Assembly: GCF_947507565.1 (NCBI RefSeq)
Contig: NC_089180.1
Location: 2,728,001 to 2,792,000, forward strand
DNA: 64,000 bases
Direction of reading: 5' to 3'
DNA from: Oscarella lobularis
Taxonomy: Eukaryota; Porifera; Homoscleromorpha; Homosclerophorida; Oscarellidae
Part shown: in pieces, positions 21,526 through 31,346 of the stretch
Layout of the letters: each line of letters begins with the position of its first letter
Numbering within the stretch: position 1 is the first letter of the stretch
Position numbers and translations under genes: made by a program
The notes under the pieces: generated by a model
The model's input: only the letters and a program-made list of their open reading frames with translations
Databases searched by the model: none
Told to the model about the DNA's origin: nothing

Positions 21526-22059
21526 ATGGTAATTGAGCATGGCGCTGTAATCGAGGAAACACGGTATCCCTCTTCTATTATATCCCTGCTACTAGCAACT
21601 CAGACTACTGCACGTGACCACTATTTACACACTTCGTCGAAGGCCTACCTGCCCTACATCATTGGAATGGTACGGTATAGAGGATTCCAATGTTCCACTG
21701 ATGTCATTGGCGATGACGCGCAACTAACGAGGTGGGAGCTAGTGCGCTTTAAAGACGGTCGCTTTATGCGTGGGTGCACTGTACCTAAGACCAAGTCTAG
21801 ACTGGTGAAAAAAGCGCACAGCTGGGCGTATATGAGCGAAAACCAAGCCGTCGTTCTTACGACCCAAATACTGGTCAATCATCTAAAAGGAAAAGGAGAT
21901 CGTAAAACGATCATTCCAACTTGCATCGATTTACTGATCTTGGACGAGTGTCATCAGACGCACGACAACCATCCTTACAGCATAATCGTGAACGTTTATA
22001 ACGACATGAAGCAACGGGAGCCTAGAGGTAAACTTCCAAACTCACTATCTGCTGCTTAG
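21526..22059 (+). pseudogene. RIG-I-like/Dicer-type DECH-box helicase fragment
   Basis: In the 177-codon frame from the ATG at 21526, residues 106-118 read NQAVVLTTQILVN, matching helicase motif Ib, and 135-151 read DLLILDECHQTHDNHPY, with motif II D140-E-C-H143. The DECH box followed by H-x-T and NHPY is characteristic of RIG-I-like receptors, which sense viral double-stranded RNA in animals, and of the related Dicer helicase. The Walker A exon is absent: sequence upstream of about 21560 is Tigger element. Motif III (S/TAS) appears only as a degenerate SAA followed by a TAG stop. So this is a host-gene-derived exon or processed scrap, not a working receptor. Whether 22060-22300 (+) continues it is uncertain. 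Confidence 0.6.
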
Positions 22060-22538
22060 GGAGCTCCAGGCCGTAGAAGAAACGCGCTTCTTGCCGATTG
22101 TTAATGACACAGCATTGTGTAGGCGTGTCGGTGTGCTAGGCGATCTAGTGAGTGTCGTTACTTTCGACAGCGTCGGTCCCGAGTGCAAAGACACACTGGA
22201 AACAGCCGTCGTGTCATTCCATGATGAAGACTGGTTCAAAGCTGTAGCATTTGTCACCACTTTGTCCTTTGGGTAACGTTGCAAATTATTCTGTAGAGAA
22301 AGTGTTACTATATTGAGCTACGAGGATCGAATACCTACTTCCTTCTGTGTAGAAACAGCAACGGTGTCACTTCCTGTCGGTGCTCTCATTGTAATGACGA
22401 AGTCCTCGCCATCCTTGCGAAAAGCCATAGGTGAAGTCGAACACGTGAATTGATGACGTGTCATACGGGTCGTTTCGTTCGCGTGGACGGACACTACGCG
22501 TGCGTTCATGCACACGTGTTCTCTTGCCTTAAAACAAT

Positions 22539-24048
22539 GCCGGAGACAAAATCGGATCAAATCAATCGACTCGAAAGGAAGATGAAGGATGCCGTTGACG
22601 AATACAGTAAGGTCAGCTTAGATCTAATTGCGTTAGAGCTTTCGCTGCCGCAGGCAGTGTCCCAGTCTGACATGGCACTGTTTAGGCAAGCGGACAACTA
22701 GCAGTGGTTGTATTTTTCCAAAAATCGTCAGATCTAATAATTCACGGAGACGCCTCTATTGGCGCAATTTTCCAAAAAGCATTAAAATTCAGTGATGACA
22801 AAATTGCAGATGCATTAAAAACCGAACCAATCATCGATGAAATACGGGGTATACGGCGAGCGGCCATAAACTACGAAAGAAAAGGACTGCACGAACTGAA
22901 ATCTCTTATACCAAAAATGGTGAAAATTACGACTGGTATTACGTTAAAGCGTTTATAACATATAAGATGATTACACCAGTTGTTAACATAAGTTTGTGTT
23001 TGAAAGGCCGCTGAAAACCCGGATGGGGCAACGACGCTAATAAACCAGAATGGTGGCCGAAAGACATTCCTTATGAAAACCCAAGTCAGGATAGACGTGA
23101 ACCGTCAAAGAGAACGTCGCCTTGGACGATTGTCTTGCGTGACATCGTTAAAGCCTATGTCACGTGGTGCAACGGTACTAATTATTAAATATTTAAGGTA
23201 TCCATTTTTCTGATCATTCATTTACAGAAAACGCAGCGATGACGCACTCAGAAGTGGTACGTAGGTCTTGATTACTTTACACACCAACAACGTTCTGTTA
23301 ACTATTGCAGGATGCCGCCTGTTTGTCTCTGGTTTCAGAAACCAAGAGGAACGATGAACCGACAAATCCTCCTACACCAAAGAAATTGCCTGCATCAGCT
23401 ACTGCGACTTCACCGCCCTCTTCCGTCTCAATTTCACCCATTATGATCACGTCACCAATTCATGATGAACCGGAGTACGTCAAGCGACCAAAGATGTGGC
23501 TTCGAGACGACGTGATGAAGGAGGCACTCGATGTACTACAAATGCAATTTCCTCATTTGGACGGATTTCAAGAAACAATTCTCGGTGAAAATCTACAGTT
23601 TCGTGCTGTTTCTCGCAACAATATGCAGATTCTGAATGTGTCAAGAATGCATTGGGTGTCTACGTCGAGCGATGACAAAGGAAATGTGTTTCTACATGAC
23701 AGCATGTTTGGTGGCAGCCTTGACTCATCTCTTCAGAACCAAATAGCAACGATATATCGAACACATAACACCTACATTGACGTCATTGTACCTCCAGTAC
23801 AGCAGCAAAATGGCGGAAGTGACTGCGGACTTTTTGCAATTGCGTTCCTAGTGGAAGTTGTTTCAGGAGGAGATGTAGCAACAGCGGTATTCCGTCAGGC
23901 ACAAATGAGACGGCATTTGGCGAAATGCATCCGTTTCAAAGAATTCACCACCTTTCCAAAGAACAACTACAAGGGCAAAAAAGTTACCCGAGATAAAAGT
24001 ATACTGCGTTTGCCGTCCTCCGGAGTGCTACGGATCGACGATGTTTGA
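22539..24048 (+). CDS. Multi-exon gene with NRF1-like segment and Ulp1-like (C48) cysteine protease
   Basis: Segments in order. 22539-22700: leader starting MPETKSDQINRLERKMKD, coiled-coil-like. 22704-22955: a helical piece ending at a donor (ACGACTG|GTATTA). About 23010-23190: an NRF1-like DNA-binding segment with NKPEWWPKDIPYENP and WTIVLRDIVKAYV. 23228-23256: a mini-exon. 23311-24048: the protease. The intron 23257-23310 (54 bp, GTACGT...TTGCAG) joins the last two in frame. In the protease exon, numbering from the upstream in-frame TTG at 23305, the triad is H116 (MHW), D132 (LHD) and C174 in GGSDCGLFAIAF, with Q166-168 as the oxyanion glutamines, so the active site is complete. C48 enzymes cleave SUMO-like tags; versions like this are often carried by or derived from transposons. 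Between exons 1 and 2 the reading frame needs a one-base shift, and the NRF1-like segment ends in TAA, so the 5' half may be decayed. Confidence 0.55.
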
Positions 24049-24244
24049 TTGTGACAGCTTTCACTCATGATTCCACTTGGAGTGCTTCGGGTACAAAACA
24101 GCGCCCACAGTGTTTCTATGCAGTGATTGCAAAACGAAAGGAAAACGGCAGAAGAGGAAGAGATTAGCTAATTCTAAGTAGTGGTAACTATTTGTTCACC
24201 CAGAATAATTTTGTCGATTAAACTTTGAGCAATGAACAACTAAT

Positions 24245-24592
24245 GTGCAGTGCGTCTCGCATTCCGTCTCATTAGTGTCTCACATTCCGTCTCATTAGGG
24301 TCTCACATTCCGTCTATGTAGGTCTCAGATTCCGTCTCAATCGGTCTCAGATTACATCTCAATCGGTCTCTAATTCCGTCTCAATCGGTCTCAGATCCCG
24401 TCTCATTAGGGTCTTGCTAACGTCTCATTAGGGTCTCAAATACGTCTCCATCGGTCTCAGATTCCGTCTCAATCGGTCTCAGATTCCATCTCAATCGGTC
24501 TCAAATTCCGTCTCAGTTGGTCTCACTAACATCTCAGTTGGTCTCACATTACGTCTCATACGGGTCTCAAACTACGTCTCAGCTTGTCCGTT
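24245..24592. repeat. GTCTC minisatellite (~10-12 bp half-units)
   Basis: About 25 occurrences of GTCTC spaced 10-12 bp apart, alternating as CGTCTCAATCG and GGTCTCAGATTC with substitutions. The array ends about 12 bp before inverted-repeat arm B begins. No coding potential. Confidence 0.85.
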
Positions 24593-24603
24593 TTTATATG
24601 GAG

Positions 24604-25757
24604 GACCGATTTGACGGCCGGAACGTATGCAAACATTCCCAGGCGGCATCAATCACTGTCATCGTATTTTAGTATGAGAGAGAATAGACGCACTAATTTT
24701 ACATTTTCTCAATTGACCAACTTGATCAATCATCAAGGAAAAATGAGGTTGTATAACTAAGATAGAACTAACTGAAGGAATTCGGACTTGAAGATGGGCG
24801 AGATTCCCAGCTGATTTCACATGTAGCTTTTGGACCACCCCACCTATACACTGACTGAGAGAAATTGCAACGATCTAGAGACACTTTCGCGCGGTTTTAG
24901 GGACACTTTCGCGCGTTTTTCACGCTGTCCGATCCGGCTGATTCGATCGTCTCGTGGCGATCGATCGTCTCTCGTGGCTATATCTACCTTTTCCTGCGCG
25001 ATTTGACCGAGCCGAGGCGATGAGCGATCTCTTACCGTGCTATTTGAGCGTCGCGCACGAGAAGGAAACTCGCCTAGCTGCCGAACCTAGCTGCTTTGGA
25101 GATACATCGCTTTTTACGGGTCGAGACGCGAGAGAAAGAGGATTTCGCGATAGCGTGCGGCTTTGCGTTGCTCACTCTCGATTGAGATGCGCCGAATTTC
25201 AACGCTGTGCTTTTATATTTGATTCAGAAAGCTGCGCAAAGTCTCTTCGACCTTGTCCTGACCGGCTATTTAGCGTGCTCGATGACCTATCGAATAGCGT
25301 CGCCGCCCACGTGTGCCGATATCATCGATCGATTATGGACGAGTGGAATGAAGTTGTCGAGCATCCGCTGTACCGTCCACCGCCTAAGCGCCCTGTTGTT
25401 GCTGAAATTCGACCGACTTTGCAGGTAGTCTTTTCTAATAATATAGGATTGACTGCTACTGATCCCGTTTAGGCGAGAGCGGCTGCTACCGCAAGTCTCG
25501 TTGATACGGAGCTTGACTCAGTTAAAGAAGAACTAAAAATCGCCCGCAAACAGCTACAGGCAGCGTCACGTCGGATAGCAGAGAGCATCGATCTTCTGGT
25601 GACCGATTTGCAATTGTCTAATTAGCTATGACGTAGACTTCAATTCTGTTCAGAATTTCCAGGGCTTCTGAGAAAATTTCAAGACGCTCTTTACACTCAT
25701 CACGTTGTTCTTAACAAAGATAAACTATATGAGATTCCCGCCGCCATGAGAGCGTTT
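24604..25757 (+). repeat. Inverted-repeat arm B (pairs with 4018-5176)
   Basis: Near-identical reverse complement of 4018-5176, about 19.4 kb away. The left boundary is at ACCGATTTGACGGCC next to the GTCTC array; the right boundary is at CCATGAGAGCGTTT. Confidence 0.85.
24954..25472 (+). CDS. Unrecognised 150-172 aa protein of the duplicated segment, copy B
   Basis: Same protein as the minus-strand frame at 4307-4825 apart from one Lys-to-Arg change; first ATG at 25020. After the TAG stop (25470-25472) the frame continues as ARAAATASLVDTELDSVKEE and further charged residues to a TAG at about 25624, so the intact ancestral protein probably extended into a coiled-coil tail of about 50 residues. 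I find no catalytic motif. The upstream 300 bp contain a GATCGTCTCGTGGCGATC-type palindrome near 24943-24975. Confidence 0.4.
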   Translation: MAIDRLSWLYLPFPARFDRAEAMSDLLPCYLSVAHEKETRLAAEPSCFGDTSLFTGRDARERGFRDSVRLCVAHSRLRCAEFQRCAFIFDSESCAKSLRPCPDRLFSVLDDLSNSVAAHVCRYHRSIMDEWNEVVEHPLYRPPPKRPVVAEIRPTLQVVFSNNIGLTATDPV

Positions 25758-25759
25758 AC

Positions 25760-26288
25760 TGGGCAGACTCCAAAGGAGAAGTCTCGGCCATCGTCTACCG
25801 TCCACTCTCTTCAGTCGAGGAGGCAGCTTTTCTCACCTTTGGCTGTGAGTCGAGTTCCTTGGACCTATGCATGCGAACGTGCAAAACGTCGAACGTGGGG
25901 ATAATGTAGTCGATCTAATCGAAGGCACTGTGCACGACGACAGGATGGCAATAGCTCCAGTCAACGAAACGAAGCGCGTCAGGGTTAAAAAGCAAACAAC
26001 TCAGAAACGAAAGACAAGAGACAGCGCATCACTCTGCGTCAGAGAAGGCTACTGTGTAGGCGGTTGAAATCGGTGTCTTCCAGAACTGGAATCGGACTAC
26101 TGCCCGAGATGCAGGCCGCGAAAAGTAGGTCGTGCGCAACGCGACAAGGGTGAGGTTTTAGGTCGCGAAAACGCACGTCAGTAATCTTATTCGTATTTTA
26201 TTCAGATTCGATCTCGTAACGAGTAGGTATCGCCCGAAACGACGCAAGAAAAAGGACTTTAAAAAGGGTGTGTCACTAGCGTGCGCTC
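25760..26288. other. No assignable gene
   Basis: A lysine/arginine-rich frame at 25867-26067 (+) has no motif. Confidence 0.3.
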
Positions 26289-26512
26289 GTGACGGACCCC
26301 CCTGCGCGCAGCACAGTTCATTCAGCTGAGCTGTCGGAGATGCAGAAGGTTATGAATAAGCCCACCGTTAGGCTGCAGAGGCCTTCTGATACGCGCTGGC
26401 TCTCTCTCGGCAACGCCGTCACGGCATTACTTAAAAGCTTGGCTGCAGTGAAAGCTGTTCTCGAAAACGAGGCGGCAAGCGGCAACGTGACTATAGGGCT
26501 TGTGCATTAATT
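26289..26512 (+). pseudogene. hAT-family (ZNF862-like) transposase internal fragment
   Basis: The frame reads ELSEMQKVMNKPTVRLQRPS, then DTRWLSLGNAVTALL, then VLENEAASGN. The TRWLS block and the following helices are the post-catalytic region of the hAT subgroup that gave rise to ZNF862-like proteins. It would follow the part present at 11.1-12.0 kb, but lies 14 kb away, so it is a separate scrap or copy. Confidence 0.6.
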
Positions 26513-27059
26513 CAAAAAACCGATGTTTCTCGTATTGTCTTCTTTTTTCATGAAATCAGGGATTCCATGACAGGTTGAAGAGATGCCTAGCGAATAAGAA
26601 TAGAAAGTGTAAGCATTAGGCACGTAAAATGAGTGATGAACCTCGTGCGTTTGACGTTGCTTCAAAAACCATATGTACAATTTATAGTTGTTACGACGAA
26701 ATTTGGGTTTTTCAGCCCAATTCTATTGTAATCTTTGTACGTTTTGTTGGGAGTTGCTGTTAGTGCCGTAAACGGGCATGCAGCGACGTCTCGAAGACGT
26801 CGAAGAAATTTAAAGTCCACTCTAAAGTCATCACCCCTGTACCATTAGATGATTGTGTACAGGCATTCTAGTGAATTCTAAACTATTGCTTACCATTCTG
26901 CAACGCAGTGAGATTCGTCGATTGCTATTAGGACGAGACGCTTAGATAAGTTCTTCATAGTCTGAAGCCAGAATGGGTGCACCGCACATTCAGGGACAAA
27001 TAAACTGAGCATGGAAACGTTATAAAGAAAAACCACAATTATTCTAGTAACGTACAGTA
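26513..27059. other. No assignable gene
   Basis: AT-rich, without motif or shared repeat. Confidence 0.3.
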
Positions 27060-27532
27060 TTAAAAAGTCGACAAGTCTTCAGCGGTTAAGAGCTTGGCTT
27101 GTGCAACGGTAACGCAACTACGGCGGACATCTGAAGGTTTTTCAGCTTGAAAACCTGCTCGACAAAGTTGTATCTGTCGTTGATCATCACTTGGCGTCTG
27201 TACCTGTTCTCTCATCAGGGCGCTAAGAGGACTAACTATAACAGCGCAGGAAGACTTTCCAAGTAAGCAAGGTGGAAGCTGGTAGCAAAGGGATTTTCCA
27301 CCATTGGTTCCAAAACGAACTACCACGTCTTCCCCCTCGCTATGCTCAGGATGGTATCTAACTGCCTCAGACGAAAGTCTGAGAGCTGAAAGTCGCTCCG
27401 TAGAACGTCGCAAGCCAAGGTTGTCAGTGGCGGCTCTATTTTGAAAGACGCGGTCCTGCAAGGGAAGTGCGCTAGCGAAGAGAAGCACGAGAGCCACGAG
27501 ACCTAAGGACGAGTGCACGAGAGCGATACTAC
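27060..27532 (-). pseudogene. RecQ-like helicase fragment, copy 1
   Basis: The minus-strand frame carries FGTNGGKSLCYQLPP followed by SCAVIVSPLSALMREQVQ, i.e. helicase motifs I and Ia of the RecQ type (ATP-driven 3'-5' unwinding). Motif I is altered: the glycine expected after PT is asparagine and the proline is glycine, so ATP binding is doubtful. Upstream of it the sequence is a leucine-rich stretch unlike RecQ. The frame ends soon after motif Ia. 27118-27532 is repeated without indels at 28451-28865. Confidence 0.5.
27118..27532. repeat. 415-bp direct repeat, left copy
   Basis: Aligns base for base with 28451-28865 (constant offset 1333) with only a handful of substitutions. It encloses a hairpin element and a gypsy integrase scrap. 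It could be a segmental duplication or, less likely, LTRs of a small element. Confidence 0.85.
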
Positions 27533-27611
27533 CTTGGTGTTAAGACAACTATTTAAAAAAGCACATGACTGACTGCTGCCCCAAAGGGGACCTTTTCGCA
27601 CCTTAGAAGTA

Positions 27612-27665
27612 CCAGGCCCTTCTCCCCTCCCGTGTTTATACGGAAGATCAGGGAGAAGGGCCTGG
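27612..27665. repeat. GGCCC hairpin element, copy c
   Basis: CCAGGCCCTTCTCCC / GGGAGAAGGGCCTGG stem with a 24-nt loop, followed by CTACGCGAGGCTAAC: the same tail as the other copies. Confidence 0.7.
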
Positions 27666-27688
27666 CTACGCGAGGCTAACTACAAGGC

Positions 27689-28130
27689 CTATGACTGGTC
27701 GTCGCTGTCAGAAAAATCTAATACAAAGTCCTCCAGGTGTCGAGGGGGTCGATCTGCGCAGTAGCGACGCACTATACCAATCAGTGATCGATTGAAACTT
27801 TTGACGAGTTCGTCCCCTTGCGGGTGATAAGGAGTTGTTCCGGTTTTCTGAACGCCCATCAGTTGGCATAGACGTTGGATAATCCGACTTTCAAAGCTCA
27901 AACCTTGATGGAGTGGAACGTCTGTGGAACCCCGTGGCGTGCAATAACTTCGTCGAAGTGAATTTTTGCGACAGTCTTGCTGGTCTGGTCGGTTGTAACA
28001 AGTGCCTCTGGCCAGCGAGTAAAATGATAGCGATTTCCACGAGTCGTGCGCGGAAGTTCCACAACAAATGAAAGGGGAAACGTTTTCACAAATTAGAGAG
28101 AAGGAGAGCGCACCGCAGCTGCGACGCACG
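27689..28130 (-). pseudogene. Ty3/gypsy integrase scrap
   Basis: Minus-strand pieces in two frames: PRTTRGNRY, then FDEVIARHGVPQTF (28089-27898), then LMGVQKTGTTPYHPQGDELV and KSFNRSLIG (27689-27860). These are the integrase core around the second catalytic Asp and the third catalytic acidic residue. Where gypsy integrases have the catalytic Glu after the PYHPQGD motif, this copy has lysine. It then jumps straight to an acidic C-terminal tail (DFVLDFSDSDDQS), so a large internal part is deleted. Dead copy. Confidence 0.7.
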
Positions 28131-28347
28131 CGCGGTTTTGGTGGGTCTCCTGCGTCTCACGAAAAGCAGATAGCAGCAAGGTACTGCTCCGAACCGATGT
28201 CCCAATGTATGCAGCACACATTAGCTAGTGATTGATCGAGCATGTAACTGGTCGGAGGGCGCTGGAGCGACCGCAGATATTCCGCACGCGTGAGGATGAT
28301 ATCGCGATGGTGGATGCTTAAAAGTGAACAAAATTAATCGCAGCCGT

Positions 28348-28890
28348 TTACCCTGAGAGGTTTTCGATGATTGTGTTCGAGCGGATTGAGAGTGACCTAC
28401 GTAGTGGTTTTGATTTTGATGTCGTCTTGAACTTGACACTTTTACGCAAGCTACGGCGGACATCTGAAGGTTTTTCAGCTTGAAAACCTGCTCGACAAAG
28501 TTGTATCTGTCGTTGATCATCACTTGGCGTCTGTACCTGTTCTTTCATCAGGGCGCTAAGAGGACTAACTATAACAGCGCAGGAAGACTTTCCAAGTAAG
28601 CAAGGTGGAAGCTGGTAGCAAAGGGATTTTCCACCATTGGTTCCAAAACGAACTACCACGTCTTCCCCCTCGCTATGCTCAGGATGGCATCTAACTGCCT
28701 CAGACGAAAGTCTGAGAGCTGAAAGTCGTTCCGTAGAACGTCGCAAGCCAAGGTTGTCAGTGGCGGCTCTATTTTGAAAGACGCGGTCTTGCAAGGGAAG
28801 TGCGCTAGCGAAGAGAAGCACGAGAGCCACGAGACCTAAGGACGAGTGCACGAGAGCGATACTACTACCTTCGTCGCTGTCCGCCAGCAA
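28348..28890 (-). pseudogene. RecQ-like helicase fragment, copy 2
   Basis: Same product as copy 1 with two or three substitutions (C for Y before HPEH, K for R in LMKEQV), the same altered motif I, and an unrelated tail after QAEKPSDVRRS. The 5' end reads LLADSDEGSS before joining the repeat, resembling the acidic ends of the gypsy polyproteins at 27.7 and 63.2 kb. Confidence 0.5.
28451..28865. repeat. 415-bp direct repeat, right copy
   Basis: See 27118-27532; the 918 bp between the copies contain the gypsy integrase scrap and hairpin copy c. Confidence 0.85.
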
Positions 28891-29195
28891 ACTCCGCGTG
28901 GACGGAGTAACAATATGAACTAAGATAAGAAATAAAGAAAATTATGTCAACAGAGGAACACCATTGTTGTTTTTAATCTTTTGGAGGTGCTGGACCTTTT
29001 CGTTATGTTTTCTTTGCATTTCCAGTAATTCCTTGTCAAGGTCTTTTTGTGCTCTTTTGTCTTGGTAATCTATATCTTCCCAAAATTACCTCGCATGGGC
29101 CGGCGTCGCCGATCGCAGCATCCTCCACCAGGTTCACCGGCTTTGACAACCCATTTCGGATCAGGATCTGTGCTTCTCTTTCGGCCGGAAGCAGG

Positions 29196-29653
29196 CTATC
29201 CTCCCATTTCGATCCCCAGCTCGTTCCTAAGCTTTTCATTGTGCTCGTCGAACAGCATTGGCTTCCGTTTCGAGGTCGCTTCAGTCATTCGAACTGAAGC
29301 CCGTTTGGCGTGCTTCGGAAGAATTCGGTCTGCCCGAACCAACTCACCTCGACCGTCGACGTCGAATTTCCTCCATTTCGGATTTTGACGTGTGGGTCCA
29401 TTTTTATCAATTCTAATGCAAGTATTCCGTGTAGACCCAACAGGCACGGCATCCGCATATTCCTCTGCACATATATGACAAGCGGTACCGTTTTGCCGCT
29501 CGCCTTCACGGTTGCCGACGCAAAAATGGGAACTTCTTTCTGGCCGAAATCCACCATTTGACACTCGGGTGGCTGAAGCCGTACTCGATCGTTGTTCATG
29601 TTCTTGAAAGTTACGCGTCTGTTCGAGGAATCGTCCGAGTATCGGGTCGCCAC
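29196..29653 (-). pseudogene. Retropepsin-region fragment of an LTR retrotransposon
   Basis: The minus-strand frame reads PPECQMVDFGQKEVPIF, then SGKTVPLVIYVQRNM, then CLLGLHGILAL: the distal half of a retroviral-type aspartic protease, where the LLGL motif corresponds to the ILG motif of the fold. The catalytic DTG/DSG part would lie upstream, beyond the N gap at 29741-29940. Alternative long frames on both strands here are shadows. Confidence 0.45.
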
Positions 29654-29740
29654 GATAGCGCGTAGGATGCAGCCATTAATGCCGATGTGAGAAGCATAGA
29701 AGTGTTGTCGAGCGCATATTTTCTGGAATCAGAACGCATT

Positions 29741-29940
29741 NNNNNNNNNNNNNNNNNNNNNNNNNNNNNNNNNNNNNNNNNNNNNNNNNNNNNNNNNNNN
29801 NNNNNNNNNNNNNNNNNNNNNNNNNNNNNNNNNNNNNNNNNNNNNNNNNNNNNNNNNNNNNNNNNNNNNNNNNNNNNNNNNNNNNNNNNNNNNNNNNNNN
29901 NNNNNNNNNNNNNNNNNNNNNNNNNNNNNNNNNNNNNNNN
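29741..29940. other. Assembly gap (200 N)
   Basis: Exactly 200 consecutive N; 200 is a conventional placeholder, so the true distance is unknown. Sequence order across it should not be trusted for linking features. Confidence 1.
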
Positions 29941-29977
29941 GTAGGGTGTAGTGCATTCGCATTGACAGTTACTAGCT

Positions 29978-30440
29978 ATGTCTCAGTGTGTGATTTGTCT
30001 CCTTGTTCTGGAAAGCGGAAATGTTCGAGTGTGTCGCTGTTCTGGTGGAGAGATCCATGATTCATGCTGGATTGCGTTGCAATTGGCACGAAGGGGAAGT
30101 TCTTTGTGCTGTCCCCATTTTCGGCAGAAAATCGGTAGGTCGCGTCTAAGTGCTTGTGCAGAGAAGGCGATATTTTTTCGCTTCGCAGATACGACGGACT
30201 TTCCAATGGCGCCGCTCAAAATATCGACGACGTACGTGATGCCGGGATGCGATGAGGAAGTGCTCTTGACGGTGGATCGCGCCTACCAGCAGGCTGTGGT
30301 ACGAGGGTGTGGTCGCGCCGTTCGTGCTTAGGCGGCCGTCGTTCGTCATCGCGAAGAGGAAGTTATGCGAGTCGAAGTTGAAATTTGCCAGAGCGAGGAA
30401 CGATTTCACTATTATGAAGTCCTACTCGGTGTTATGAAGA
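29978..30440 (+). pseudogene. RING-like (C4HC3/vRING-type) protein with in-frame TAG
   Basis: From the ATG at 29978: CVICLL (C4, C7), then CRCSGG (C18, C20), EIHDSCW (H27, C30) and CCPHF (C43, C44, H46). The spacing resembles a RING-CH or viral-type RING rather than a classical RING. A basic, then beta-rich region follows to a TAG at 30329-30331. The same frame continues as AAVVRHREEEVMRVEVEICQ and further coding-like residues to 30442, so the TAG probably interrupts a longer protein. RING-CH proteins act as membrane-linked ubiquitin ligases; no membrane segment is visible here. Just downstream of the N gap, so the promoter side may be affected. Confidence 0.4.
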
Positions 30441-30499
30441 AGTAAGTCGAAGACAGTTTCGATTTGCTGTTTGGTGGCTTTATATGCGTGTTCTCAATC

Positions 30500-31250
30500 A
30501 ACAAAAAGTGGCGATATGATAAAAGATGTCTGCTGGCCCCTATAGGTAGTGGTCTTGGTAGGCCTCGATCTGGCAGGTGCATGGCGTAGCTACATAAGCG
30601 TACGTGGTTGCTTGGAGATGAAGGATCCGTCAACAACGAGAATTGGAGCATCGAGAGGAGCAGATGGCACGGCGGGGTCAACGAACGACGTCGGGTTGGG
30701 TCGTCTGCGAGCGACATGGCATTTGGCAAGGTTCACACGCTTGGCTTTATTAGCGGCGACCTCCCTCCACGTACAGCACGAGAGCAGCAGGCGGCGGGCG
30801 GCACGAACCGTAGTATCGCCATTTTGAACTGAACGATCGATAGCATGTGCGACAGCGAGTCAGCGAACGACGTCGGTACAGGTTTCGCTTTATATGCGCG
30901 GTACGAACGTGACGCCCACACGGGAAAAGGAGGCGGGTTCACGCGCTTCGATCGTTGATTAGCGGCAATGTCCACGTACAGCACGGGAGCAAATAGGCGG
31001 CACGCGAATCTTCGAACGACGTCGCGTTTCTCAAGGATTCGTGCGCTTCGCTTCATTAGTGCCGACGCCCACGTACGACTGGAAGGAGCAGATGGAACGG
31101 TGACGTTGGGACTCTGCGAAATAAGACCGCCGTGTGCTTTGTTATCGACGTTGATGTTTGTGAGACAATGTGCTACTAAACGATCTCGTCTGCGCGGATC
31201 GAAGTCAGCGACGCCTACGTCCGTGCGTTTTTGTATCTACTGGTAACTCA
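30500..31250. repeat. Diverged repeat cluster around ATTAGCGGC..CACGTACAGCACGGGAGCA
   Basis: Three related blocks at about 30748-30790, 30957-30998 and 31056-31090 carry TTAG(C/T)G(G/C)CGAC-CCACGTAC, each preceded by a CGAACGACGTCG-type segment. A single reversed copy is at about 55065-55115. Long open frames here show no protein motif. Confidence 0.5.
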
Positions 31251-31346
31251 AATTCAATTAATGTATAGCTACGCTGGCGTTGGTGAGTAGATGCACAGTT
31301 CTCACGTAGTCGGGAAGGAACATGGAATGTAAGATGAATCGTCGAA

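Noticed and set aside
24245-24592. GTCTC array as a CRISPR array
   Set aside because: Units are about 10-12 bp with no unique spacers, in a eukaryotic context.
27118-28865. Direct repeats called outright as LTRs
   Set aside because: No TG..CA ends, no primer-binding site or polypurine tract recognised, and the repeat encodes helicase-like motifs.
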